Source: Collinsella bouchesdurhonensis (lineage in GTDB: Bacteria; Actinomycetota; Coriobacteriia; Coriobacteriales; Coriobacteriaceae). Taken from it: 64,000 nucleotides of DNA. Where the stretch lies: assembly GCF_900155365.1 (NCBI RefSeq), contig NZ_LT699743.1:141736-205735 (forward strand). Reading direction: 5' to 3'. Made by a program: the position numbers and the translations under genes. Position 1 is the first letter of the stretch. Each line of letters starts with the position of its first letter. The notes under the pieces were generated by a model. It did not search any database, was not told the origin of the DNA, and was given only the letters and a program-made list of their open reading frames with translations. Shown one piece after another: positions 45,621 to 54,665 of this stretch.

Positions 45621-47120
45621 CTAATCGGTCATGTTTTTAAGCAGGCTTGCAAACCATGTGTTGTCCTGCGAGGCAACTTCTGTTGCAGGCTGCTGTTCGG
45701 TCATATGTGCGACGATCTTCCGATCCGGCACCCGGTTGAGACCCGCTTCCTCGAGAAGAGAGAGGTCAGAAGACTCGAGGCTGCACCCAACCTGGCGCCG
45801 GCGGAGAAAGTCGCGATAGGTCACACCCAGATTCGAGGTCGTCGCGCTTTCCCAGCCGGTAACGGTGAGGGTCTTGGGCAGCGTGGAATGGCAGCCGGTA
45901 GCTCCCATGCCGGTGCCCACGTTCACGAGGATGCGTCCCACCGGCTTCTTGAGCACAAACTGGCGAACAACTTCGCCATCGCGCGAAAAGATCGAAAGCG
46001 CGTTTCCCGAGCCGCTGTTCAAGATCAGCTCGATGCACTTCTCGCAGGCGTCACGCCAGTTCTCCTCCACGTAGTAAGACAGCACGGGGCCGTACTTAGT
46101 GCGCGAGAAAAAGCTGCGCTCGGAGACATAGGGCTTTTCGGCCACGAGCACGCGCGTAGAGGCAGGAACCGCGATGTTGGCACGACGAGCCAGGTCGCAC
46201 GCCGATTTACCAATGAGCTCACGGTAGGTGCGCCCGTCCTCGCGAAAACACACGTGGTAAAGACGCTGGCACTCCTCGTCGGAAAGGAAGTAGCAGCCGC
46301 GGCGCTTGAGCTCGGTCTTAAAGGCCTCGTCCACAGCTTGCTCGACCACAACCGACTGCTCGGCGCCCGGCAGCATGCCGCAGCAAAACGACTTGCCGTA
46401 CACAACTTCCTCGGCGCACAGGGCCAAATCGGCGGTTTGCTCCACAAAGACCGGGTTGTTGCCAATCGACGCGCAGTACACATCCTTGCCCGTGGTATCG
46501 GCCACGTGGATGTGCTCGCACTCGCGCGAATCAATAAGCACGCGAACGGCCGGCTGAGCCGCTAGCCACTCTTCACCCTCGGGGGCATAGAGCTCCAGAT
46601 ACGTGAGGGCGTCGAGCGGATAGTGGCACTCGGCGGCAACATGGCGCACGTCCTCGATAACGACCTTGCAGGTGGCATGTGTACGCTGGCGAGCCGAGAA
46701 GATAATCGGACTCTTGGATGCAACGGCACACACAAGCTGCGAAAGCATCGTGGGAACACACAGCCAGTCGGGCAAAAGCGAGACGACCGTACCCTTAGAG
46801 ATGCCCACCTCGACGGAATGCGTGGTACTGCGCGAGTAGAGCTCCTGCGTAGGCATCTGGGCGTACACGTCGTCCAGAAGCTCGGTGAGCACCCACTCAA
46901 TGAGGGCCTGCTCGTCCTCAGCGTTGCCGTAGTCGCTCTCGTCTACGGCAAGCTGAGCATACGAGGCAGCATGCGGAAGCAAGCGCTTGCGCAGAGCCTC
47001 CAAAAATCCGTCGACAAGCGTGCCGGGCAGACCCTCGAGGACTTCCCTCGACTCCTCGGCGTGCTCCAAAAGGATGCGCGCCTCCTGAACGGAGCGAAGA
47101 TCGGTGTCAACAAGGGACAT
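45621..47120 (-). CDS. aldehyde-dehydrogenase-like pseudoenzyme of the cut locus
   Basis: This 499-residue protein aligns over its length with CoA-acylating aldehyde dehydrogenases but has lost the chemistry. The active loop FDYGTICASEQ of the paralogue at 34875-36512 reads [13 protein letters not shown] here (about residues 241-253), with proline at the catalytic cysteine position. PSTNPTST reads PDWLCVPT (about 111-118), so the oxyanion asparagine is also gone. Reading frame and length are intact, and the gene lies 17 bases before cutC, so it is probably expressed. A regulatory or structural role with the active enzyme or CutC is likely. Confidence 0.85.
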   Translation of the reverse strand: MSLVDTDLRSVQEARILLEHAEESREVLEGLPGTLVDGFLEALRKRLLPHAASYAQLAVDESDYGNAEDEQALIEWVLTELLDDVYAQMPTQELYSRSTTHSVEVGISKGTVVSLLPDWLCVPTMLSQLVCAVASKSPIIFSARQRTHATCKVVIEDVRHVAAECHYPLDALTYLELYAPEGEEWLAAQPAVRVLIDSRECEHIHVADTTGKDVYCASIGNNPVFVEQTADLALCAEEVVYGKSFCCGMLPGAEQSVVVEQAVDEAFKTELKRRGCYFLSDEECQRLYHVCFREDGRTYRELIGKSACDLARRANIAVPASTRVLVAEKPYVSERSFFSRTKYGPVLSYYVEENWRDACEKCIELILNSGSGNALSIFSRDGEVVRQFVLKKPVGRILVNVGTGMGATGCHSTLPKTLTVTGWESATTSNLGVTYRDFLRRRQVGCSLESSDLSLLEEAGLNRVPDRKIVAHMTEQQPATEVASQDNTWFASLLKNMTD

Positions 47121-47131
47121 GGCACACCTCC

Positions 47132-47443
47132 TTAGTAGGGAAGCAGGTTCTCAAGACGGTAGCGATCGGTGATCTTCTTCAGATCGGGATGCGGGCGCGG
47201 GATGACAACCGAGCTGTAGACTTCGGCGCCCAGGGCCTCGACAGCCTCGACACCCGCGTGAACGGCTGCCTCGACGGCCGAGACATCGCCCTCGACAAGA
47301 ATCGAGATGTAGCCGGAGGCGGTGTTCTCGTAACCAATCAGGTTCACATCGCCGGCCTTGCACATGGCGTCGCCAGCTTCGAGCACCCACACGAGGCCAA
47401 AGGTCTCGATGGCACCGAATGCGTTGCCTTTGCTTTCAGACAT
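47132..47443 (-). CDS. BMC-H shell protein
   Basis: This 103-residue BMC-domain protein reads AIETFGLVWVLEAGDAMCKAG, then SILVEGDVSAVEAAVHAG and VVIPRPHPDLKKI (PRPH end of the fold). It has a short C-terminal extension (TDRYRLENLLPY) beyond the domain. It is co-transcribed with the next shell gene, 10 bases away. Confidence 0.92.
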   Translation of the reverse strand: MSESKGNAFGAIETFGLVWVLEAGDAMCKAGDVNLIGYENTASGYISILVEGDVSAVEAAVHAGVEAVEALGAEVYSSVVIPRPHPDLKKITDRYRLENLLPY

Positions 47444-47452
47444 CAGGACCTC

Positions 47453-47749
47453 CTAAAAATCCACGTCGTGGACGGAAACGACATCGCCGATAGGCGGAAC
47501 GGGGCGCTTCATGACGTTTTGCGCCGTGACCTTGCCGATGGCCGATGCGGCCTCGACGCCTGCCTTGACGGCAGCCTCGCATGCAGCGACATCGCCCTTG
47601 ACGATGACGGTGACGAGCGTGGAGCCAACGTTCTCGTAGCTCACGAGCTCGCAGTCGCCCGCCTTGAGCATCTTGTCGGCGGCTTCCAGAGCCGGAACCA
47701 TGCCGAGGGTCTCAATGAGGCCGATGGCCTCTTCGCCGGTATAGCGCAT
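47453..47749 (-). CDS. BMC-H shell protein
   Basis: This 98-residue BMC-domain protein has AIGLIETLGMVPALEAADKM and VTVIVKGDVAACEAAVKAG. The end is KRPVPPIGDVVSVHDVDF, different from the other shell proteins in this locus, so it probably occupies its own place or pore type. It lies near the promoter-proximal end of the operon. Confidence 0.92.
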   Translation of the reverse strand: MRYTGEEAIGLIETLGMVPALEAADKMLKAGDCELVSYENVGSTLVTVIVKGDVAACEAAVKAGVEAASAIGKVTAQNVMKRPVPPIGDVVSVHDVDF

Positions 47750-47764
47750 GGGGTAGCTCCTTTC

Positions 47765-48037
47765 CTATTTGATGTAGGAATTGATGGTGTCGCGCTGCTC
47801 TTGATCAGCGCTGTAGTAGACACGGACCTCGCCCGCGCCGTCCAGGTCAAAGCGGGACTCGCTGATCAGACCGTTCTTCTCGGCGGTCATCAGGGCCTCC
47901 TGCATCTTGGGCTTGGTAAAAGCGGTAAACGAGGAGTACTCGCCCTTGAGGGCCTCCATGACGTCGTCGGCGCAAGCCTCGTCATGGCAGGTAAAGTACT
48001 TGAGCATGGCATAGTTCAAAGGCAGCACGTTACTCAC
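47765..48037 (-). CDS. small winged-helix-like protein of the cut locus
   Basis: This 90-residue protein has alternating helices (YAMLKYFTCHDEACADDVMEAL, EALMTAEKNGLISESRFD) and a C-terminal beta-hairpin that suggest a winged helix. No DNA-binding residues can be assigned. It overlaps the transporter gene by 8 bases and precedes the shell genes. Small proteins of this kind occur in glycyl radical microcompartment loci; function unknown. Confidence 0.7.
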   Translation of the reverse strand: MSNVLPLNYAMLKYFTCHDEACADDVMEALKGEYSSFTAFTKPKMQEALMTAEKNGLISESRFDLDGAGEVRVYYSADQEQRDTINSYIK

Positions 48038-49121
48038 CGTCCTTCTTCAGGAGGTCCATCGGGTTCACGGCGATCAAGAAGATGCCGATAAGGTTGACGA
48101 TGGCGGCGACCCAGGCGATGGGGGCCAGTGCGTAGCCGTCAAAGCCCATGACCAGGCCGAGGATGATCCAGGTGGCAAACGGAGCGGTGAAGGTGTAGGT
48201 GCCGTTGATAGCCATACCCAGGGCGGTGCCGCACATAGCGTTGGCGCGGTACCAGCTCATGAAGGAGAGGTAGGCGGCGGCGCCGGAAACGGCGAAGAAG
48301 ATGACGGAGGAGCCGTCGGTGAAAGCCTGAGCAACGTAGGTGTAGCTCTGGGCAAGGGTGCCGCCGCACACAAGGGTGAGGATCGGCAGAACGATGATCA
48401 GGTTGCCGATACCGGAGACGAGCTGACGGATATTGATAGCGATCTGCGAGTCGATCATGGAGGTGGCATAGCCGCCCACGCAGCCCTCGATGCCCCAGCA
48501 CAGAGCGGCGAGAAGAGCCAGGCCCAGACCAAGTGCCATACCCGGTGCAGCCTCCCCGGTAAGACCGGTGCTACCGATCATGACGCCTGCGATGACGCAG
48601 ATCACGATACCGGCGATAACGCGCGGGCCGAGCGGCTGCTTATAGAGGATGCGAGAGAGGATTGCGCCGATTGCGGGGTTTAGAGCCGCGATGGGCACGG
48701 CAAGGGTGCCGGCCTGAGAAAGCGCGATAACGTAGGCAGCAGAGGCAATGGGGCCGCCAATGAAAGCAGCGAGGATCACGATGCGACCGGGCTTGGAGGC
48801 AATGCAGCGGCCCAGGTCGGCGATCTTGCCCTGCTTGAGGGTAACGAGCGTGGCCCAGATGGCGCTCAGGGTATCGTTGATGCCCGAGGCGATCGTAGGC
48901 AGGATGAAGACGACGACCAGGCTGGTAGATGCGAGCGCACCAAACCAATTGCCCCAGACGCCAAAGAGCTGACCGCCGGTAACGAAGGCAGTGTACAGCG
49001 CGTACATAATGCTGGAGAGCGCCGCGATAGCGATGCCCTTCTTGAAGAAGCTTGCGTCAAGCGCCTTCTTCTTTTTGATCGCAAGCGCGCGATCAGTTGG
49101 AGCTGTTGCGGTTGTTTCCAT
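48030..49121 (-). CDS. DMT-superfamily (EamA-like) transporter
   Basis: This 363-residue inner-membrane protein has about ten transmembrane helices in two repeated EamA-type halves (the second begins near residue 200 after GEAAPGMALGLGLALLAALC). It is the first gene of the choline operon. It could import choline or another quaternary amine, or export trimethylamine; the family cannot tell which. The start at 49121 is supported by AAAGGAG nine bases upstream; an in-frame extension to 49337 lacks homology. Confidence 0.8.
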   Translation of the reverse strand: METTATAPTDRALAIKKKKALDASFFKKGIAIAALSSIMYALYTAFVTGGQLFGVWGNWFGALASTSLVVVFILPTIASGINDTLSAIWATLVTLKQGKIADLGRCIASKPGRIVILAAFIGGPIASAAYVIALSQAGTLAVPIAALNPAIGAILSRILYKQPLGPRVIAGIVICVIAGVMIGSTGLTGEAAPGMALGLGLALLAALCWGIEGCVGGYATSMIDSQIAINIRQLVSGIGNLIIVLPILTLVCGGTLAQSYTYVAQAFTDGSSVIFFAVSGAAAYLSFMSWYRANAMCGTALGMAINGTYTFTAPFATWIILGLVMGFDGYALAPIAWVAAIVNLIGIFLIAVNPMDLLKKDGE

Positions 49122-49341
49122 GCAAGCAGTCTCCTTTCCATCATTGATCGTTTGTTGGACACAGGTGTCGACTCCCATGGCGTTCAATGACTGAAATGCT
49201 AGAAATTGACGCAGGCGTGAAAGAAAGAAGCATGCCGTTAACATTCTGCGAACGGCCTTCGGCGGTACTTTTAGACCACTCGGCGCGCACGAGCGGTCGA
49301 AATACGCTCGCAAACGGCATTTAATGCTACGTTGCATATAA

Positions 49342-49374
49342 CATTTATAGGTATAAATGGTTTGGTTTCAGCAC
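49342..49374 (-). promoter_or_regulatory. promoter/operator palindrome of the cut operon
   Basis: CATTTATA-N2-TATAAATG (49342-49359) is an 18-bp palindrome about 220 bases upstream of the transporter start. Its inner part supplies a -10-like TATAAAT on the minus strand, with a weak CTGAAA about 16 bases upstream. It could be the operator of a dimeric regulator such as the linked MerR protein. Between it and the start are further inverted repeats (ATGCCGTT at about 49232 with AACGGCAT at about 49313). No gene lies in 49122-49691. Confidence 0.45.
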
Positions 49375-49546
49375 ATTTGGCATTTATTCAATCCCCTACC
49401 GCCGCCCGTAGTCGCCCTAGGCGTTTTTTCAAGCTCTTCCCAGCTCAAAGGGATTTTTTATTGTTGTTTTGGGAGCTTTTTCGTCCGCAGTACGAAACGA
49501 TTTGGAAACAATTACCTAACGTTAAGGTCCCGATTTCCGACCCCAT

Positions 49547-49582
49547 GTGACAAAAAGTCGACAGGCTTATTTTGTCACATTC
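49547..49582. repeat. 36-bp repeat family 2 (single unit)
   Basis: One unit, reverse orientation, with the same ATGTGACA/TGTCACAT ends and TCGACAGG core as the pair at 31061-31170. It lies between the cut operon promoter and the DUF2130 gene's terminator. Confidence 0.65.
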
Positions 49583-49628
49583 TGCCGTTCACCTGGATAA
49601 AACAGACGTTCACCTTGAACGTGCCCCA

Positions 49629-49662
49629 AGAAAAAGCGCCGGCATATGCCGGCGCTTTTTCT
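49629..49662. terminator. bidirectional terminator after the DUF2130 gene
   Basis: A perfect 34-bp palindrome with a GC-rich centre (GCGCCGGC-ATAT-GCCGGCGC) and A/T-runs on both sides. It lies about 30 bases after the DUF2130 stop codon and works on either strand. Confidence 0.88.
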
Positions 49663-49691
49663 AACGGTTGTGACGGTCTTGGCGAATGGGC

Positions 49692-51308
49692 CTACTCTTC
49701 CTCCGCCTCGCGCTTAGCATCGGCTTCCTCAAAGGCGGCCTTCATCGTGGGGTTGCCACGCGTCAGACGCTTGATGGTCAGGGCTTCCGCCTTGTTATTC
49801 GCCAGTCGCAGGTTATTCTCAGACGAGAGCAGCGCATCCTTGGTCTTTTGCAGGTGCGTGATGGTCTTATCGATCTCTTCGATCGCCGTTTGGAACTTTC
49901 GGCTTGCGATGTCGTAATTGCGCGCAAAGCCGGTCTTGAACTCCTCCATCTTGGCCTCGAAGTTGGTGACGTCGATATTCTGCTGGCGCACCACGGCCAA
50001 CTCCTGCTTGTAGGAAAGCGAGTTCAAAGCGGCATTGCGCAGCAGCGTGATGAGCGGAATGAAGAACTGCGGACGGATAACGTACATCTTTTCGTAGCGA
50101 TAGCTCACATCGACGATGCCCGTGTTGTACAGGTCGCTATCCGGCTCGAGCAGCGTGCAGAGCACGGCATACTCGCAGTTCTTCTGCTTGCGGTCATGAT
50201 CGAGCTTCTTAAAGAAGTCCTCGTTCTTATGCTTGCTCGCCGTAGTATCGTTCTCGTTTTTCATCTCAAACATGATGGAGACGATCTCGTTGCCCATCTC
50301 GTCGCACTCGCGGAAGATAAAGTCGCCCTTGGTGCCCTCGGAAGCATCGTTATCCTTCTCAAAGTACGCGTTGGGAAACGCCGTCATGCGTAGACGGTTG
50401 AACTCCGTCTCGCAATGTTGCTCCAAGCTCTCGCCCACCATCTTGGTAGAAAGACGCGCCTTCATGTCGCGCAAGCGCTCGATTTCTTGGTCCTTGTAGC
50501 GAATGAGCTCTTCAGTGGTCTTCTTGGCCTGAGCGAGCTCGAGCTCGTGCGCCGCCGCGAGTTGCTGCTCGCGCGAATCGCGCACCGCAAGTTCGCTGGT
50601 GAGTTTGGCACGAGCCTCATCGCGCTCGCGCTCGGCCTGGGAAACTGCCCGCGCGAGCTGGGCAGCTGCCTCGCTCTTTTGCTCGCGAATCTGCGAACGC
50701 AACGCATCGGCCTCACGCTCGGCGTCGGATTGGGCCTTTTGGATGGCGAGCTCGCGTGCCGAATCGGCAGCATCTAGACGAGCCTGGAGCTGGGCAATCC
50801 GAGCATCGCGCGTGGCAAGCTCGTCTTTGGCAGCGGCTGCGGCACTGGCCTGCGCCAGCTTGACCGCATCTGCCTGTCGAGCAGCCTCCGCGCGCAAGCG
50901 ATCCACCTCGCGCTGCAACTCGGCAGCTGTCTTTTGCGCATCGGCGCGAGCCTCAGCCGCAGCTTCGTTCCGAGCGGCCTTTTGGGATTCTGCAGCGGCG
51001 GCGAGCTTGGCCTCAAGCTCGGCAATGCGCGCTTCGGACTCGCTTTGGGCTTTCTGCACGAGAGAGCTCGTCTCAACTCGCAGATCGGCCATCTCGGTAT
51101 TGTGGGCGGCCAGGGCTTCTTGCAGACGCTTGTCCGCCTCGGCGCGCGCAAGCGCCACGGCGCTTTCGGTCTCGCGCCTGGCCGCGGCTTCGCGCTCGGC
51201 AACATCGTGCGCAAACTCCGCAGTACGTACCTGACTGACGATATCGGCATAGCTCGATTCGTCGATCTTAAACATCTGGCCACAGTGCGGGCACTTGATC
51301 TCGTTCAT
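49692..51308 (-). CDS. DUF2130 coiled-coil protein with nuclease-like C-terminus
   Basis: This 538-residue protein starts with a CPHCGQMF zinc-like motif, continues as a long Ala/Glu/Arg-rich coiled coil (about residues 25-285) and ends in a DUF2130 domain. This domain has D and E-x-K spaced as in PD-(D/E)XK nucleases (KGDFIFRE ... FEMKNEND, about 335-360). A DNA-processing or repair/defence role is likely by fold only. The start at 51308 has AAGGGGAG upstream and begins right at the zinc motif. It opens the defence-like stretch to the right of the choline locus. Confidence 0.8.
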   Translation of the reverse strand: MNEIKCPHCGQMFKIDESSYADIVSQVRTAEFAHDVAEREAAARRETESAVALARAEADKRLQEALAAHNTEMADLRVETSSLVQKAQSESEARIAELEAKLAAAAESQKAARNEAAAEARADAQKTAAELQREVDRLRAEAARQADAVKLAQASAAAAAKDELATRDARIAQLQARLDAADSARELAIQKAQSDAEREADALRSQIREQKSEAAAQLARAVSQAERERDEARAKLTSELAVRDSREQQLAAAHELELAQAKKTTEELIRYKDQEIERLRDMKARLSTKMVGESLEQHCETEFNRLRMTAFPNAYFEKDNDASEGTKGDFIFRECDEMGNEIVSIMFEMKNENDTTASKHKNEDFFKKLDHDRKQKNCEYAVLCTLLEPDSDLYNTGIVDVSYRYEKMYVIRPQFFIPLITLLRNAALNSLSYKQELAVVRQQNIDVTNFEAKMEEFKTGFARNYDIASRKFQTAIEEIDKTITHLQKTKDALLSSENNLRLANNKAEALTIKRLTRGNPTMKAAFEEADAKREAEEE

Positions 51309-51502
51309 GGAGCTCCCCTTCGCTGGCTTGCTTTGATAAGACAGCATACCGCCCCAAGGGGACACAGCCGCGCACGATGACGCAAACGGAGGCGGCAACA
51401 TTACCGTGATATCGAACCCATGTGGCCTCGAAGTCCTCGTGGCGCCAATCGTGATCGTGCCCGCTGCGGCGACGTCAGGCGCGGTCGCGATGGATGCAAC
51501 CA

Positions 51503-51633
51503 GCGGCGGAAAATCGCGCATTTCCGAGCCCAAATTCAACGAGTGGCGGAAAATTGCACGTCCCGGGTCCCAAAACGCCCTCAAAACGTTTCAACAACCG
51601 CCACTCATTTCAAAATGCACGTTTTACCGCCAC
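51503..51633. repeat. cluster of four 19-bp GTGGCGG units (repeat family 1)
   Basis: Copies at 51503-51521 and 51543-51561 (forward) and at 51586-51604 and 51615-51633 (reverse). The middle two make a 9-bp inverted pair GAGTGGCGG/CCGCCACTC, the same layout as at 13542-13704. They lie in the 450-base gap (51309-51755) between the DUF2130 and phosphoesterase genes, which holds no gene. Confidence 0.7.
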
Positions 51634-51755
51634 AGGATGATGCTGCCGAAGAAACCGCCAGCAACTCCACTTGGGCTCGCCGGGCACCGCACCGTGCCGG
51701 CGCCAACACGCCAGCGGCGCTGCGTTAACCCGGCCACACTGACCCCGTCACTTCA

Positions 51756-52322
51756 CTATGCCAGCTGCGCCGGCTTTGGCTCAACACCATCAAAGAAGGT
51801 CAGGATGTCATCGCGACTCACGGGGCAATACTCGTTGGCATCAACACCCACGTCGTAGCGCAAAATGCCGCGTTCGCGATTGCGCTCGTTATAATCGGGT
51901 CCCTCGGTATGAATGTGCCCATGAAGATGAATGGCCCCGCGCCATTTGCCGTTCCAGCTCAACATGGGGTAATGGAACAGGTCCAAGCGGACGCCCTTGG
52001 CAAACCCGGGCTTGATTTCCAGATAGTCTTGCTCGGATTCAAAGGCGTCTGGGAAGGGGCTATCAATCCAGTGCTTGTCGTGATTACCGCGGATGAGATG
52101 CACATGCTGACAAACAATCTTTTTGCGAATGGCGTATGCCTCTTCGACCGTCATACGAAACGAGAAGTCGCCCAGGATGTAGAGGGAATCGCGCGCGCTC
52201 ACACGGTCGTTGATATTCGCAATAAGGCGGCGATCCATCTCTTGGACCGACGAGAACGGACGGTGCGTGAGCTCGATAATATTCGAGTGCCCAAAGTGCG
52301 TATCTGCCATGAACCACATCAT
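51756..52322 (-). CDS. calcineurin-like metallophosphoesterase
   Basis: This 188-residue protein has the metal-binding motifs of the family in order: ADTHFGHSN (D-x-H), LGDFSF, GNHDKHW and HGHIHTEG. It is a short, single-domain phosphoesterase, probably a cyclic-nucleotide or nucleic-acid end hydrolase; the substrate is not evident. The start at 52322 has GGAGGAG upstream. It lies two genes away from the restriction-modification locus and on the HIRAN gene's strand. Confidence 0.85.
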   Translation of the reverse strand: MMWFMADTHFGHSNIIELTHRPFSSVQEMDRRLIANINDRVSARDSLYILGDFSFRMTVEEAYAIRKKIVCQHVHLIRGNHDKHWIDSPFPDAFESEQDYLEIKPGFAKGVRLDLFHYPMLSWNGKWRGAIHLHGHIHTEGPDYNERNRERGILRYDVGVDANEYCPVSRDDILTFFDGVEPKPAQLA

Positions 52323-52456
52323 GGCGCGTCTCCTCCGCCCTGCCGTCGTATACAAAAGCCGCGGCCCCGACCCCACCCCATGGGCAGAGCCGAGACCCGG
52401 TGAATCCCTTGCCTATGCATGATAGAGCAAGCTGAGGTTTGCTCTGCGGCGCTCAT

Positions 52457-52783
52457 CTAGCGAGCATCGGTTACATACAGGCCAACGCGCACCTGCTCCC
52501 ACGGATTCTTATCGGGAGAAACCTGCAAGACGCGCAGCTCAAAGCCATCGGAGTGGCCATAGAAGAACATGAGGGCGAGAAGCTCGTTTTCCGATCCGGG
52601 AACAAAGCCCATCTTGGTTTCGCCGCGATAAATTGCCATAGCAGACGAATCATGCGGATTGTCGAACTCCGGCACCAGGCGCAGGCGCTCGCCCACCTTG
52701 AGCTCAGAAAGCACCAAGGCTCCATCCCAGTACTGGAACCCGGCGATGTAGAACGAAGAAATCTGACGTGACGGCTCGTACAT
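52457..52783 (-). CDS. HIRAN-domain protein
   Basis: This 108-residue protein is almost entirely a HIRAN domain (FYIAGFQYWDGALVLSELKVG, then LRLVPEFDNPHDSSAMAIY and KMGFVPGSENELLA). HIRAN binds 3' DNA ends or damaged/stalled DNA. The start at 52783 has GGAAGGGG five bases upstream. It is divergent from the DUF262 gene, sharing the 157-base gap that carries the GATC palindrome, so the two may be co-regulated. Confidence 0.85.
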   Translation of the reverse strand: MYEPSRQISSFYIAGFQYWDGALVLSELKVGERLRLVPEFDNPHDSSAMAIYRGETKMGFVPGSENELLALMFFYGHSDGFELRVLQVSPDKNPWEQVRVGLYVTDAR

Positions 52784-52888
52784 GGTTACCCCTTCCAACC
52801 TCCCAAGAGCGCCACCCGCGGGCCTCGCGCCCGCCCGCGCCTTCGGGCTTTTTGTTGATTAGAAGGTACCGCCTCGTGCGGACATGGA

Positions 52889-52925
52889 TTGACATGCCTC
52901 GGCGTAGTGAGATCATGATCTCACT
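52889..52925 (+). promoter_or_regulatory. promoter with GATC palindrome before the DUF262 gene
   Basis: TTGACA (52889-52894) is a perfect -35. Downstream lies the perfect 20-bp palindrome AGTGAGATCATGATCTCACT (52906-52925), which covers the spacer and -10 region (a weak CATGAT at 52914-52919). It contains two GATC sites. The palindrome ends 15 bases before the start codon. A repressor site whose binding depends on GATC methylation is a reasonable reading. Confidence 0.6.
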
Positions 52926-52940
52926 ATCTTTGGAGGTAAC

Positions 52941-54665
52941 ATGAGCGCTGCCCTTTATTCTTCTCTCGACCTGACGATCGGCGACCTGGAACGTATTAAG
53001 CTCCCGCTTTTCCAGAGAAAGCTCGTCTGGACTCAAAAGAAGAAAGAGGACTTTATTGATACACTACGTCAAGGCCTTCCCTTCGGTGCGGTGCTCATAT
53101 ATCCCGAAGACCAAACGAACGAATCAATGCTTCAGATTCTCGATGGTCAGCAGCGTTTATCGACCATCCTTGAATACAAAAAATGTCCGCTCCGTTTCTG
53201 GAAACCGCTAAATCGAGAGGAGTATCAGAGCTCTCTCGACCGAATCAACGATATGCTCCCCGATGACTTGAAATTAAACGAGAAAAAGTTTGACGAGCTG
53301 TATCCCTGGGTCGATTCAGATAACTACGACGATTGGGTTGACGATATCGATCAAAAACAAACGCGAAAAGAAGTGAGGCAAGAAGTAAAGACCTTAAGGA
53401 ACGCTATCGACAATTTCGTCGATCTTGAAAACCTCAAAATACCGGCAATTAAATTCACTGGTAACAAGGAACTCATCGCCACCGTCTTCTCGAACCTCAA
53501 TCAAGGCGGAACACCGCTTTCAAAGTACGAAATCTTCAATGCAGCATGGGTGAATACGACAATTAATCTACGCCCAGCAGGAGAATCACCCCTCCAAGAC
53601 GAGATTCTTGATAATGTCAAACGCCATTACAATGACATGATTAAAAACGCCGAATTTGAGTTGGAGGGATTTTCCGAAGACGAGCTGACGCAAAATCGCA
53701 TCATCACGCTCTCTGAACTCGGAATCGCTCTTGGCATGTTTGTTCAAGACAACTTGAAAGCTCTCATCCCTCAAGGGGAAAACACAGTCGCCGAAATCGG
53801 CTTTGGCCTGCTCGGAATCGCGACGAACGTCGATAACAGGTCCCTTTCGAAATTAAATACGCACACCAAGGACATCGGCAACAAACTTCAAATTATTCTT
53901 GAAAAAGTGGAACGCATCTGCGTCAATCTACAAGACATATTCGGCAAGCTACTCAAACGCATCAAGGGCAATAAAAACGATGAGTACATGCTGGGACTTT
54001 CCACTACATTCAAAACTCTTTCGTATTTCGCCGCCCTGTGGGAGCTCGCTCCTGGGTCAGAAGACTACTGCAGCTCCCTTAGAAATATCAAAGCCTACTA
54101 TCTCCTCGACGCATTAAATAAGTCCTGGTCCTCTCACGGAGATCAAAGGCTGTTGGACTATTACCCCGAAAACAAAAAGAGGAGCTACCTTGAGCCCGTC
54201 GATCGGAACAGGCTCATAGAGGCATTCGACCACTGGTTGGCAGACGCGACTCCTGGCATCCAGTTCAACAAGGAAACGAAAGCAATCACTACCATTCATG
54301 CGAACTTAACCTATCTTTCGACAAGTGTTCCCTATGGGGATGGGTATGAGCTTGAGCATATTGTTCCTAAAAAGATAATCAATAAGTATGATGACCCCAC
54401 AAGTCGGTCCTTTTTTGGCAGCATAATTGGCAATTGCATGTATCTCCCCCGTCTTGATAACAATAAAAAGAAGGAGAAGACACTTTATGATGCAGGCGCG
54501 TCAAATTATACGCAGCTGATTCAAGAGTCCCTCTATCCCTCGGAAAGCAATTTGCAGGAAGCAATCAATGCCCTCAGCCACAAGGATTTCGAAACGGCAA
54601 ACCAAGTAGTTAAAACTCGCTCACGCAAAATCGCCATAGCGATAGCAGACAGCATTCTCGGCTAA
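52941..54665 (+). CDS. DUF262/DUF1524 (GmrSD-like) nuclease
   Basis: This 574-residue protein has the DUF262 ParB-like nucleotidase motifs at its N-terminus (LPLFQRKLVWT at about 23-33 and LDGQQRLST at about 70-78) and an HNH nuclease of the DUF1524 type near residues 470-515 (ELEHIVPKK, then GNCMYLPRLDNNKKK). The layout is that of GmrSD/type IV restriction enzymes and BREX/defence-island proteins that cut modified DNA. It is AT-rich compared with the flanks. The GGAGG at 52932-52936 sets the start. It converges on the restriction-modification fusion; the two stop codons overlap by four bases. Confidence 0.88.
   Translation: MSAALYSSLDLTIGDLERIKLPLFQRKLVWTQKKKEDFIDTLRQGLPFGAVLIYPEDQTNESMLQILDGQQRLSTILEYKKCPLRFWKPLNREEYQSSLDRINDMLPDDLKLNEKKFDELYPWVDSDNYDDWVDDIDQKQTRKEVRQEVKTLRNAIDNFVDLENLKIPAIKFTGNKELIATVFSNLNQGGTPLSKYEIFNAAWVNTTINLRPAGESPLQDEILDNVKRHYNDMIKNAEFELEGFSEDELTQNRIITLSELGIALGMFVQDNLKALIPQGENTVAEIGFGLLGIATNVDNRSLSKLNTHTKDIGNKLQIILEKVERICVNLQDIFGKLLKRIKGNKNDEYMLGLSTTFKTLSYFAALWELAPGSEDYCSSLRNIKAYYLLDALNKSWSSHGDQRLLDYYPENKKRSYLEPVDRNRLIEAFDHWLADATPGIQFNKETKAITTIHANLTYLSTSVPYGDGYELEHIVPKKIINKYDDPTSRSFFGSIIGNCMYLPRLDNNKKKEKTLYDAGASNYTQLIQESLYPSESNLQEAINALSHKDFETANQVVKTRSRKIAIAIADSILG

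Noticed and set aside
43721..45640. 639-codon plus-strand open frame
   Set aside because: It lies antisense to cutC, whose active-site residues are all present; composition is that of a GC shadow.
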